The notes under the pieces were generated by a model. That model ran no database searches, was not told the origin of the DNA, and saw nothing but the letters and a program-made list of their open reading frames with translations. Below are positions 1 through 7,500 of a stretch of 25,832 nucleotides of DNA, piece after piece. The translations under genes and the position numbers were made by a program. Origin of the DNA: Chara braunii (Eukaryota > Streptophyta > Charophyceae > Charales > Characeae). Every line of letters starts with the position of its first letter. Positions within the stretch are counted from its first letter, which is position 1. The stretch is taken from assembly GCA_003427395.1 (NCBI GenBank), contig BFEA01000040.1, positions 901,106 to 926,937 on the forward strand, written 5' to 3'.

Positions 1-74
1 GGGTGCATCTGGCCATCTTCTAGCAGGAAGTTCTTTCTCATTTTGCACATTTCGAGAGCGGTGTGGCGATGCCC
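1..74. mobile_element. Terminal fragment of a small TIR DNA element
   Basis: Read on the minus strand from 74, this begins GGGCATCGCCACACC and then a CTCTCGAAA word. The first part matches the terminal inverted repeat of the element at 311-696. The CTCTCGA word followed by TGTGCAAAA matches the right end of the element at 964-1996. The other end would lie before the window, so no target duplication can be tested. I infer a related non-autonomous element cut by the window edge. Confidence 0.4.
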
Positions 75-76
75 AC

Positions 77-115
77 AGAGAGAGAGAGAGGGAGAGGGAG
101 AGAGAGCGAGAGAGA
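77..115. repeat. GA-rich microsatellite
   Basis: An interrupted (GA)n tract directly follows the element terminus at 74. From 116 to 307 I see nothing recognisable. Confidence 0.9.
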
Positions 116-310
116 TTATTACCACACAGGGGAAAATGTTCCTTCCGTCCCTGGGGACATCCTATTTAAAATTCAAACAGTACACATAACGATGGCCCCA
201 CATTATGTGTAGATCCTCGACTTCAAATCAAATACTTGTTTTACTAATAGTTTCTGCATTTTATTCCCCCCCTTCTTTACAATAGATGGTGCTCTTGGCA
301 ACATGAGTTA

Positions 311-696
311 GGGCATTGCCACACCAATGTCGAAGACGGCATTTTCAACATTTTCTCCTCCCCACACAGGATGTCGAATCCGAGATGAGAAAATAATTCA
401 GGGGCTGTTAGGGAAAGGGTTTCGACACCTCCTCTCGAGCCCTACTCATTTCCCAGCCTGCAACTTGGACATTTTCAACAGTCCTCGGATGGGATGTCGA
501 GTTCTTTCCCGAAAGTCGAAAAGAAGAAGGTACTATCTTTACCCCAGTTTGTCTCTTTTGTGCGGAGGACTTAGGAGTTCTTTCACTTCGACATGCTGTG
601 TGGCAAAGAGGCCTTTTCTGTTGAAAGAGGGAATGTCGAGAAGTTCCTGACATATGTCGAATGTCGTGATGTTTCGACATTGGTGTGGCGAGCCCC
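311..696. mobile_element. Non-autonomous TIR element (MITE-like), TGTCGA family
   Basis: The left end GGGCATTGCCACACC and the right end (reverse complement GGGGCTCGCCACACC) are inverted repeats continuing with AATGTCGAA. Both ends are flanked by TTA (308-310 and 697-699), a 3-bp target duplication. The 386-bp body has no credible coding frame. It contains about eight copies of TGTCGA or its complement in both orientations (near 327, 371, 424, 494, 588, 634, 655 and 675). A 3-bp duplication fits Harbinger-, EnSpm- or Zator-like elements. TTA alone would suggest Harbinger, but related elements below have other 3-bp sites, so I do not assign a superfamily. Confidence 0.7.
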
Positions 697-779
697 TTAC
701 TCACATTCCTTCATGTGTAAGTTCATGGCTACTGCAACTTCAGTAAGGTTACTATTCCGGTGCGATCGGAAAGCAAAGC

Positions 780-932
780 CGGGTAATGCTCTCGGTATGA
801 TCTTCCGGGTAGACTGTGAGGACCCCGGCCTCCAAATTCTTTGTAAGGGACGTTGGGCCCCGTTCCCAACACGTGCAGCTCCCCACGAATAGAATGGATC
901 TAAATGATTGAAAACAAAACAAAAAACAGGGA
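780..932 (+). repeat. LINE-type 3' end remnant with conserved hairpin
   Basis: Positions 805-828 carry a hairpin-forming motif (CCGGGT, a loop with TGTGAGG, then ACCCCGG). The same motif occurs just upstream of the poly(A) tail of the LINE at 2416-5487 and of the LINE-like tail at 7154-7500. Here it is on the plus strand, followed about 80 bp later by an A-rich stretch (911-928) that could be a worn tail. I infer a decayed retroposon 3' end. The flanks 700-780 and 932-960 show nothing else. Confidence 0.45.
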
Positions 933-1044
933 GGAACGAGGAAAGTTCATTCCCGGAGTCTATGGGCCTCGCTCCACTACTCTCGACAATGCACAAACGA
1001 CAAAAATCATGGCGGTGTATCTTTCCATGTTCAAGCAAAATATT

Positions 1045-1951
1045 GGGCCTCGTTGCACTACGTGAGACACATGAAAAATTTCAAGAGCACGTCTAGCGCT
1101 GTCAGACTCCTGGATTGGCATCAAGTGCTGTCGTCGCTGCACTTGCTCCGGATTCTCGACTCTCGTGAGCATTCTTGACTGTGGGACAGACACTACACGA
1201 CAGGGCAGCGACAATTTGTCCACCGAGACTGGAGGCCGACTCTTGAATTTGCAAACCGCACGAAGGGCCCGGTCGGCCTTGTTTGAAAAAAACGCCCCTG
1301 CAGGCGGGAACTGTGGAAGCTTCAAGAGCTCGTCCAATGGGCCCGTTTCTGACACCTCTTGAAGTGCCGGACCAAGAGCACTTTTCCACAGTTAGTGCAG
1401 CCATGACTCACTCTCGACGTTTTCGAGAGTGAATCTGACAGCTCTTGAATGGATATTCTGGACGCGGCATCAAGAGTCAGGGCCTCGCTGCACTACTCTC
1501 GACTCTCGAAATATTTCGAGAGTTCGAGTAGCATTGTTAGAGAGGCGAGACTCTTGAAATACCTGCCTTCGCTGCACTTACTCTAGAACCTGTGACACTA
1601 GATCAACTCTCGAAACCCTGGGCATCGTCCGACTCGACAGACGAGCTACACCACTGCGTTACGGGACAGAGTCTGGCCGCCGGGACAGGAGGTCCACTCT
1701 CGAAAAACGAGCCTGTGGGTGGGCAACTCCCGAGGACACTTGCAAATTTGACTCTCGATGTTTCGAGAGTGGCGTTGTAGCATGGCATCTGACAGCTCTC
1801 GATCGGGTTTCGAGAGTTTCCCGATCGAGAGTAAGTGCAGCGAAGACCCACTCTCAAAACTTCGAGAGTCTAGAGTAGTGCAGCGAGGGCCTTAGTGCAG
1901 TGGTGATGAACTCTTGATTTCTCAAGATACAAGAGTAGTGCAGCGAGGCCC
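1045..1951. mobile_element. Middle nested TIR element, CTCTTGA family
   Basis: The ends are GGGCCTCGTTGCACTAC on the left and, reversed, GGGCCTCGCTGCACTAC on the right. They are flanked by ATT (1042-1044 and 1952-1954), a 3-bp target duplication. Excluding the element at 1480-1891 it is about 490 bp. Its body carries about seven copies of CTCTTGA or TCAAGAG and only two of CTCTCGA, the reverse of the proportion in its neighbours. No coding capacity was recognised. Confidence 0.65.
1480..1891 (-). mobile_element. Innermost TIR element, CTCTCGA family, copy 1
   Basis: The left end is GGGCCTCGCTGCACTACTC and the reversed right end is GGCCCTCGCTGCACTACTC. The flanks are TCA (1477-1479) and TTA (1892-1894), a 3-bp duplication with one change. 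The 412-bp sequence aligns over its whole length, in inverted orientation, with the element at 2000-2399. About eleven CTCTCGA or TCGAGAG words occur in both orientations, some forming local hairpins such as the one around 1796-1832. A second, inner pair of TIR-like sequences (CTTCGCTGCACTTACTC) begins near 1566 and ends near 1850. Confidence 0.75.
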
Positions 1952-1999
1952 ATTCACTCTCGTTTTGCACATGTCGAGAGTACTGGAGCAAGACCCTAT

Positions 2000-2399
2000 G
2001 GGCCTCGCTGCACTACTCTAGACTCTCAAAGTTCCGAGAGTGGGTCGTCGCTGCACATACTCTCGATCGGGAGACTCTCGAAACCCGACCGAGAGCTGTC
2101 AGAAGGCACACTATAACACCACTCTCGAAACGTAGAGAGCCGCCCGCCTGCAAAACACGAACTTGCAAGTGTGCTCGCGAGTTGCCCACCGACGGGCTCG
2201 TTTTTTGAGAGAGGACCTCCTGTCCTGGCGGCCAGACCAGCCAGGCGTTGTCCCGTACCGTTGTCCCGTAGCGTATACACAACTTGTCGGGGTTTTGTGC
2301 ATCTAGTGTAACAGGGTCTACAGTAAGTGCAACAGCGGCAGGTATTTCGAGAGTCTCGCCTCTCTGACAATGCTAGTCTAGAGTAGTGCAGGGAGGTTC
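2000..2399 (+). mobile_element. TIR element, CTCTCGA family, copy 2
   Basis: It starts GGGCCTCGCTGCACTACTC, and the reversed right end is GAACCTCCCTGCACTACTC. The flanks are TAT on the left (1997-1999, shared with the outer element) and TAT on the right (2400-2402). It is the same family as 1480-1891 in the opposite direction. Shared internal landmarks include AGCATTGT-AGAGAGGCGAGAC near the right end and the TTGCCCACC / GGACCTCCTGTCC block. The LINE at 2416-5487 inserted a few bases beyond its right end. Confidence 0.75.
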
Positions 2400-2400
2400 T

Positions 2401-2413
2401 ATATTGTGTTCGT

Positions 2414-2415
<2 letters not shown>
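2401..2415. repeat. Target-site duplication of the LINE (3' side)
   Basis: ATATTGTGTTCGTCC directly abuts the T tract that is the minus-strand poly(A) tail. It recurs with one mismatch (C to T) at 5488-5502 on the other side of the LINE. Confidence 0.85.
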
Positions 2416-2450
<35 letters not shown>

Positions 2451-2454
<4 letters not shown>

Positions 2455-2806
2455 ATCGGGCCCTGTGTCCAAGGCTGATATTTCCAATATAAGGATTGAG
2501 GCCGGGGTCCTCACAGTCTACCCGGAGTAAGATAACATAATTTGCTGAGGACCAAAAAAGAAACTGCTGAGAACCGGGCTCAGCGTCCCATCTCCTATAA
2601 AAATTGTGAAAACTGTGAGAAACAGAACATGCTGAGATCCTGGCTCAGCCTCTCAATCCCTATGAAACCTGTGAAAACTATGAGATACCTCTACTTATAT
2701 CTTAAACCCGCTATGCTGCTACCTTTATGCTTGTAAAGGTGCTTCTCTAGTCTTGAGGAATAGATGCCTCTTCAGCCATAAAATCTGACCGCCAAATAAG
2801 AGTGAT
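2451..2806 (-). other. LINE 3' UTR with terminal hairpin
   Basis: The non-coding sequence lies between the ORF2 stop and the poly(A) tail. At 2502-2525 a CCGGG...CCCGG stem with a loop containing the complement of TGTGAGG can form, about 50 nt before the tail. The same motif appears near two other retroposon tails in this window (805-828 and 7209-7233), with the stem kept and the loop changed. In stringent-type LINEs such 3' stem-loops are recognised by the RT. A similar role here is inference. Confidence 0.6.
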
Positions 2807-5487
2807 TTATCTAGCATCCATCTCCATAGATCCCCCACTTATCATCTGCCCTTCCTCTCCCCCCACAAACCACTCAAGATCCACCAAAGCAAGTGTAGAG
2901 GGAGGGAATAGTTCAGAAAAATACTCAGGTGATCTCAAAGAAGCTCCTGGTTGTATGTCAAACCATCTTTGAAAGGTGATCTGGTAATCTCGCTTAAAGG
3001 ACACCTGATCCCCTTCCCCACCTGGCCACACCACCTCTCCCAGTTTCTCTCCTGGTGCATCCCTCAGCCAGTCCAGATTGAATTGTAAATTTTTTTGTTT
3101 GATGTCCTTTTTCTGTTTGAATTGTATAAGCTTTATTTTCATCATTTCCCATTGATTTCTAATTTCAGTTTGGACAAAATGTTGGATTATTTCTGTTATC
3201 TCTTGTTTTTCGATTTTAATCCCCTCCATTGTATTTACAAATCTATTTTGCCACAAAGTCCACAAGACCGCTTTTCTTCCCAAACTGAAGAAGTTTTGTT
3301 GAAAAACAGATAATTCTATTAATACTGGATTCCAATGCCCAAGGAGGATAGCCCTCTAGTCCCATGGCCACTCCAGGCCTGTTAGCCTTCTCCATACGTA
3401 ATCCCAACGACGCCAAAGCAATACTGAACCCGGGCATTGTAGAAAGACATGTTCGATTGTTTCTCTGATCTTCCTAGTAGGAAAGGCCTGTACACAAGAG
3501 TTGCACCATGGCAAAGCTAGGCCTTTTTGTTCTAATGTTGAGTGTTCTATTAACCAGTCATTTGTGGGTAAACACCTGTGCATTATTTGCCATTATAGAG
3601 ATGCAAATTTAGCAGGCCTCTCCTTGAGTCCTTAGAACCACTTCACTTGCAGGTCTTCGTAGATGTTTAGGTGTCTATGCCATCGGTCTTGTATGATTTC
3701 AGAGACCTCTGCTTTAGGGCGCAATATCCTGTAAGATGCCTTTACTAACAAAGACTGTAATCTTAGGGGTTTACTCCTCCTATTTATACGCCATACCCAC
3801 TCCGATGGATCTAAGGGGAGATCTAGAATGAGAATATTAGGAAGGAACATTGTCCATCCCTTTGTCGTTGCGCAATATAGCGCCCTCACCTTGTGCATTT
3901 CATTAAAGTATGAGAAAATAACCTTGTCTTGATCCTTGTTATAAATTCTATTGTCTTTATGGATTTTTAAAACATTCACTAGAGCTCTCTCCTCATAGAC
4001 ATCCAAAATTCGTCCTACTGACTTGGAGCCATCTTGTAGATTTAAACAAACCCAGTCAGATATTTGAAAAATCGGACCTCTTTTCAGCACCACTATCCAC
4101 ACCAGAGGAATAGATGAAATAATTTCTTCCAAATTTGTAATTAAATTGTGTGCATACTTTATCTCTTTGTAGAGTTTCTGAGCTGTCTTCCAACTCTTTT
4201 TTATCGGGTCCCAAAGATCTTTAATTCTTATTATTCCATGTTTGACCTATGTGGACCAAGGGGAGTCCGAGCTTATGAAAACTCTACCATTTTGATCCGT
4301 AAGCCACCGGTTACCAAACAGAGGTGGACGTAAGACTTCCTCAAACCTTGCTGGTGCTGCCTTGTTTGGTAAAGGCAACTCCCGCCAGGTTTTCAGTAGA
4401 CTAGACCAAAAGTTATCCAGTCCTAGGTCTCTCCTGACCTCCACTCTTACCCCTGACCCAGTATAATGCGTTTGGGAGCGAGGAATAGTCCAAAACCTAT
4501 CCTCCACCCATGTCAGGGGGTGCACCTCCTGAGTAGTTTGGGGGCTCAATCTACGAATTTGCTCCAGTGCCAGGTCTTGCCATGGGAGGTCTGTAGTTAG
4601 AATTAAACGTTTCACTATTTGGAGTGCTAAAGCCTGACATTGAATTTTTGGATCTATAAGTCCCAAACCTCTTTTAGTTTTTGGCTGGATTAAAGTCCTC
4701 CATGCTACTCTTGGGATTACATGTGGTGTTTCACGGTCTCCTATCCAGAGAAAAGTTGTAAGTTGTCTTATCAATTCCTTTGTAGACTTCTTATTTAGTG
4801 ACCACAAAAAGGATTTGTACCAGATCGAGGCCAACACCACATTATTAATTATGAGAGCTCTACCAAAAATTGATGTATGTTTATTCTTCCATAGTTTCAT
4901 TTTTTCTAGCGCCGGGGAAGAAATCCATAAATCATTTGAACTTGGCTTCCTCAGAGCTGTGAGAATAACTCCTAAAACCCTAATAGGTGCTTCCAAAGGA
5001 ACCCATTTAATTCTAGAAAATTCCGGGGGTCTAACCCCTTGTGAGTGAATCCACCAACCCTGCATTTTATTCCCCCAATTGACTAACACATCAGATAAAG
5101 CAGAAAATTTGTCCATTATTGCTTTGATTTCTTGGAAGTTGGATGAGGATGCCTCCATCATGATTGTTAAGTTATCGGCAAACATAAAGTAGATTGGGAT
5201 TGCCTCCTTAGGGATATTGGCAATCCTCAGTCTTTGAAGATTACTGTTCTCCCTGAGATTTGCTCATAATGCTTCCATAATAATAACAAAAAGAAAAGGA
5301 GCTAAGGGTCCCCTTGCCTTGCTGATCTCTGGAGAGGAATCTCAGGGGAAAGTAAGTCATTGACCTGGACCCGAGTTGTGGCATTTGAGTGAAGAATTTG
5401 AATCCTTCTCCTTACTCTGGGACCAAAGTCCAACTTAGTTAAACATGCATCGAGGAAGCGCCAATCCACATGATCATAGGCTTTTTC
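2807..5487 (-). pseudogene. LINE ORF2 remnant: reverse transcriptase plus zinc-binding C-terminus
   Basis: In life this would copy element RNA at a nicked target. The remnant begins at RT motif A (EKAYDHVDW), continues with the QGDP motif near 5305, and reaches the catalytic box near 5171-5185, which reads FADN instead of the usual (Y/F)ADD. The thumb contains TKRGLGLIDPK. A C-x2-C...H-x4-C zinc-binding segment (WCNSC...EHVFLQC) lies within 3356-3583. The N-terminal endonuclease and the start of RT are absent. A 1-bp deletion lies just after QGDP near 5304. From 5290 to 2807 a single frame persists with only five stops (near 5264, 4247, 3632, 3599 and 3356). The loss is therefore mostly point substitution after a once-coding insertion. 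The low lesion density suggests moderate age. Confidence 0.88.
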
Positions 5488-5502
5488 ATATTGTGTTTGT
5501 CC
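5488..5502. repeat. Target-site duplication of the LINE (5' side)
   Basis: ATATTGTGTTTGTCC is the second copy of the 15-bp duplication, immediately next to the truncated 5' end of the LINE. Confidence 0.85.
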
Positions 5503-5602
5503 TCTTAACATCATCCCACCAATTTTGTGTTTGCCCTCTTCAGACCGTCCCGCCATAGTCGCTCTGTAGCGCTGTGACCGGAAACACAAATGACACGTGT
5601 AG

Positions 5603-5781
5603 ACAGCGCTTTTCATTTGCACTCTATTAAACGTATCTGACGGCATTTACAGGCATTGTGTCGTATGTTTTTTGTTTTCTTTGGGCGGTCGGTACAGTTG
5701 TTGTTGGAACGATTTTATGAACGCGGTCTTTTTTGGCCGCGTGTTTCAATTACCTGTAAAATCCGGACAGGACGGCCTTTG
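5603..5781 (+). repeat. 180-bp dispersed repeat, copy A
   Basis: It begins ACAGCGCTTTTCA and ends CGGACAGGACGGCCTTTG. It aligns end to end with 6599-6778, with scattered substitutions and a different central T tract. No coding frame is common to the two copies except short accidental ones. I see no clear direct repeat around this copy. The preceding stretch (5503-5602) is the original right flank of the LINE target and shows no other feature. Confidence 0.7.
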
Positions 5782-5825
5782 AGGTCTTTTTTTATTGTCA
5801 TTATCAGGTTAACCGGCGTTCAGAA

Positions 5826-5908
5826 TGAGCCGAACGCCCGAACCCGAACGCCCGAACGTATGGGACCTCTTGGGGATGCGTTCGGCCGTTCGGGCCGAAC
5901 GCGGACCC
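5826..5908. repeat. GC-rich palindromic cluster a (word CGAACG)
   Basis: This is a dense set of CGAACG and CGTTCG words. It includes a direct duplication of CCCGAACG units (5829-5858) and a perfect 10-bp hairpin at 5878-5902 (GCGTTCGGCC, loop GTTCG, GGCCGAACGC). A GGGACC spacer occurs near 5862. It ends directly in 22 A (5909-5930), so it could be the 3' end of a retroposed sequence. Related clusters built on other words are at 6472-6567, 24968-25090 and 25657-25791. Confidence 0.55.
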
Positions 5909-5930
5909 AAAAAAAAAAAAAAAAAAAAAA
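5909..5930 (+). repeat. Poly(A) tract
   Basis: Twenty-two A immediately follow the GC-rich cluster, consistent with a plus-strand retroposon tail. The following 5931-6120 is A-rich, low-complexity sequence without a recognisable gene. Confidence 0.85.
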
Positions 5931-6120
5931 CGAAAACATCATCAAAAAAATCTGAAACAAAGATATGTTATGGAGAAAGATAAATTAAACAAGATTTGCC
6001 TGAGCATTACATCCGAATTCCTTACCAAATTTCAAATAAAAATAAAATACGCAAAACAAATACTAATAATAAAAATAAATAAAAATAAAAAGAGAATTAA
6101 ATTTAGTGAGTGCGTGAGCA

Positions 6121-6454
6121 TGTTTTCGACACCACCATCTTTGGCGATTTTTCATTTTTTTTTTGGCAAAGCTAAATGAACTGAAAATTTACAGATGTGT
6201 ACTTTACATAATATAAAACCCACTAGAAAAGTTTCAAAAAATAATAAAATTGTTTAGACCCCGAACTAAAGTGAAAACAAAAAATAAAAAGTGACAAAAT
6301 ACGTGGGCGAACACGTTTTGACACCGCCGTCTTTGGCGATTTTTAATTCTTATTTGGCTTAGCCAAATGACTTGAAAATTTACAGGCATGTACCTCACAT
6401 CATAGAGAACTCGCAAAACAAAATGCAGAAAAAAAATATTATTTTTAGGCCCCC
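6121..6454. repeat. Tandem duplication of a ~142-bp AT-rich unit
   Basis: The segments 6121-6262 and 6314-6454 are offset by about 193 bp. They share CTTTGGCGATTTTT, a GGC-AAATGA stretch, GAAAATTTACAG, a GTAC...ACAT stretch and a terminal TTTAG-CCCC. Identity is moderate, so the duplication is not recent. No coding function was recognised. Confidence 0.65.
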
Positions 6455-6471
6455 AAATAATTTTTGGCGGG

Positions 6472-6567
6472 GGCCGAACGCCGTTGGGTTCGAACCCCGT
6501 ACGGGACCCCGAACGCCCGTACGTACGGAGGTCTGCCCGGGGACCTCCGTACGTACGGGCTGGTGAC
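6472..6567. repeat. GC-rich palindromic cluster b with an 18-bp perfect hairpin
   Basis: CCCGTACGTACGGAGGTC (6516-6533), an 8-nt loop TGCCCGGG, and its exact reverse complement (6542-6559). The preceding part has CCGAACG, GTTCGAAC and CCGTACGGGACC words. Compared with cluster a, the dominant word has changed from CGAACG to CGTACG while the GGGACC spacer is kept. The stem is perfect and GC-rich, so it is either young or maintained. Confidence 0.7.
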
Positions 6568-6579
6568 CCTGGTCATTAT

Positions 6580-6797
6580 AGTATTACGGGGAATCCCGAC
6601 AACACTTTTCACTTGCACTCTATTAAACGTATCTGACCGCATTTACAGGCGTTGTGCCGTATTTTTTTTTTTTTTTTTTGGGCGGTCGGTACAGTTGCTG
6701 TTGGAGGGGTTTTATGAAGGGGGTCTTTTATGGCCGCGGGTTTCAATTACCTGTCAAATCCGGACAGGACGGCCTTTGAGTATTACGGGGAATCCCG
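6580..6797 (+). mobile_element. 180-bp element, copy B, with 19-bp flanking direct repeats
   Basis: AGTATTACGGGGAATCCCG occurs perfectly at 6580-6598 and at 6779-6797. Between them lies 6599-6778, the second copy of the repeat at 5603-5781. A perfect 19-bp repeat at exactly the boundaries of a repeated unit is what a target-site duplication looks like. This length fits target-primed (SINE/LINE-type) insertion better than a DNA transposon. The internal T18 tract (6663-6680) lies in mid-element, not at its end. No convincing Pol III A and B boxes were found. Confidence 0.7.
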
Positions 6798-7143
6798 TAG
6801 CAGCCACATCCGTGCTCAAGCCTCCAACGAGGGAACATGCGGGAGCTGCACCCACCAGCAGGTTGGATACCTGCTACAGCAAGTGGGCAATACCGGCCAG
6901 GTGTAAGCCGGTAGTATCAGAACCGAGCTTCTTCGATGGGCCAGTCACTATGCCTCCCCTCCGGTCCCCTTCCCCTATGAACATCAGCAGTCTCTGCTCA
7001 ATGCCACTCGGGGGGACCAAGGGCATATCTCTAGCTGGCTAGCGCCAAGCTTGCCCAGGAAGGTACATGAGGTCAATGGGGATTGAACCCAAGACCATCT
7101 GAATGCTAAGTGCGTGCCTTACCAACTAAGCTAGGCCGTTGGG
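6798..7143 (-). mobile_element. SINE-like element with a tRNA-Ala-like head
   Basis: On the minus strand, starting near 7143, there is a tRNA-like head. It has an A box TAGCTTAGTTGGTAAGGC (7116-7133), a seven-base anticodon-type loop TTAGCAT with anticodon AGC (7105-7107), and a B box GGTTCAATCCC (7079-7089). The D stem can pair, but the anticodon stem does not, so this is not a working tRNA gene. Downstream, 6798-7060 is about 260 bp of unrelated GC-rich body. This is the build of a tRNA-derived SINE. No A-tail or target duplication was identified at its left end, which abuts the 19-bp repeat at 6779-6797. The body boundary is therefore inferred. Confidence 0.55.
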
Positions 7144-7153
7144 TCAGTCTATG

Positions 7154-7500
7154 TTTTTTTTTTTTTTGGGAAGCTTGTAATTTTATTTAAAAAATCAATA
7201 GGATGAGGCCGGGGACCTCACAATTCGACCCGGAGTTATCCTGGCAGCCTCAGTCAGTTTCGCTTAGGAGTAATGCTCGATGAACAACCAACCGCTCAAA
7301 ATATCTCATTCTACTGCTGTAAACCAGGTCCAGCGTCTCGTCCTATACCAAACACTTTCCAAAAATAAGCTTGAAGCACAGTAAAACTGAGTCTAGCTCA
7401 ACGATATCTGGACCATCTTCTGAGTATTGACACAATAAACCAACTAAGAGTCATTTCCAAAACACCACCAGAAGTTGGTGTTGTGGTCTTCTCTTATTTT
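7154..7500 (-). repeat. 3' end of a second LINE (tail, hairpin, partial UTR)
   Basis: Fourteen T (7154-7167) read as a poly(A) tail on the minus strand. About 40 bp upstream of it lies the CCGGG...CCCCGG hairpin (7209-7233), also found at 2502-2525. Beyond it, the stretch around 7325-7360 resembles 2578-2610 of the first LINE (CAGCGTC then CTATA-C/A). No reverse-transcriptase frame follows, so this is either a short 5'-truncated copy or a related non-coding retroposon. The right boundary is uncertain. Confidence 0.5.

Larger units (their letters stand above)
964..1996. mobile_element. Outer TIR element containing nested elements
   Basis: The left end GGGCCTCGCTCCACTACTC and the right end (reverse complement GGGTCTTGCTCCAGTACTC) continue as matching inverted repeats through CTCGACA and a TGCA(C/A)AA stretch, about 38 bp in all. 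The flanks are TAT (961-963) and TAT (1997-1999). The element's own sequence is short (964-1044 and 1952-1996), because the element at 1045-1951 sits inside it. No transposase frame is visible. A minimal non-autonomous element that served as an insertion target is the simplest reading. Confidence 0.65.
2416..5487 (-). mobile_element. 5'-truncated L1-type non-LTR retrotransposon
   Basis: This is a complete insertion unit. A 35-nt T tract (2416-2450) is the poly(A) tail read on the minus strand. Then come a 3' UTR (2451-2806), an ORF2 remnant (2807-5487) and an abrupt 5' end inside the reverse transcriptase. A 15-bp duplication flanks it (2401-2415 and 5488-5502). The length of about 3.07 kb and loss of everything before RT motif A are the usual outcome of incomplete target-primed reverse transcription. 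The plant-type zinc-binding C-terminus points to the L1 clade. It is flanked on the left by the DNA-element nest, so it landed next to or after those insertions. Confidence 0.88.

Noticed and set aside
77-115. CRISPR or other spaced-repeat array
   Set aside because: Simple GA dinucleotide tract. No regularly spaced repeats with unique spacers occur in the window, and it is eukaryotic.
327-1404. Several 60-130 codon frames on both strands over the TIR nest
   Set aside because: They cross element boundaries, are mostly set by repeated words, and show no protein motif.
964-2399. Classical CACTA element, from CACTAC in the termini
   Set aside because: The inverted repeats and 3-bp duplications place the ends at GGGCC, eleven bases outside CACTA.
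7067-7139. A functional tRNA-Ala gene on the minus strand
   Set aside because: The anticodon stem does not pair and the acceptor stem is poor. It is better read as a SINE head.
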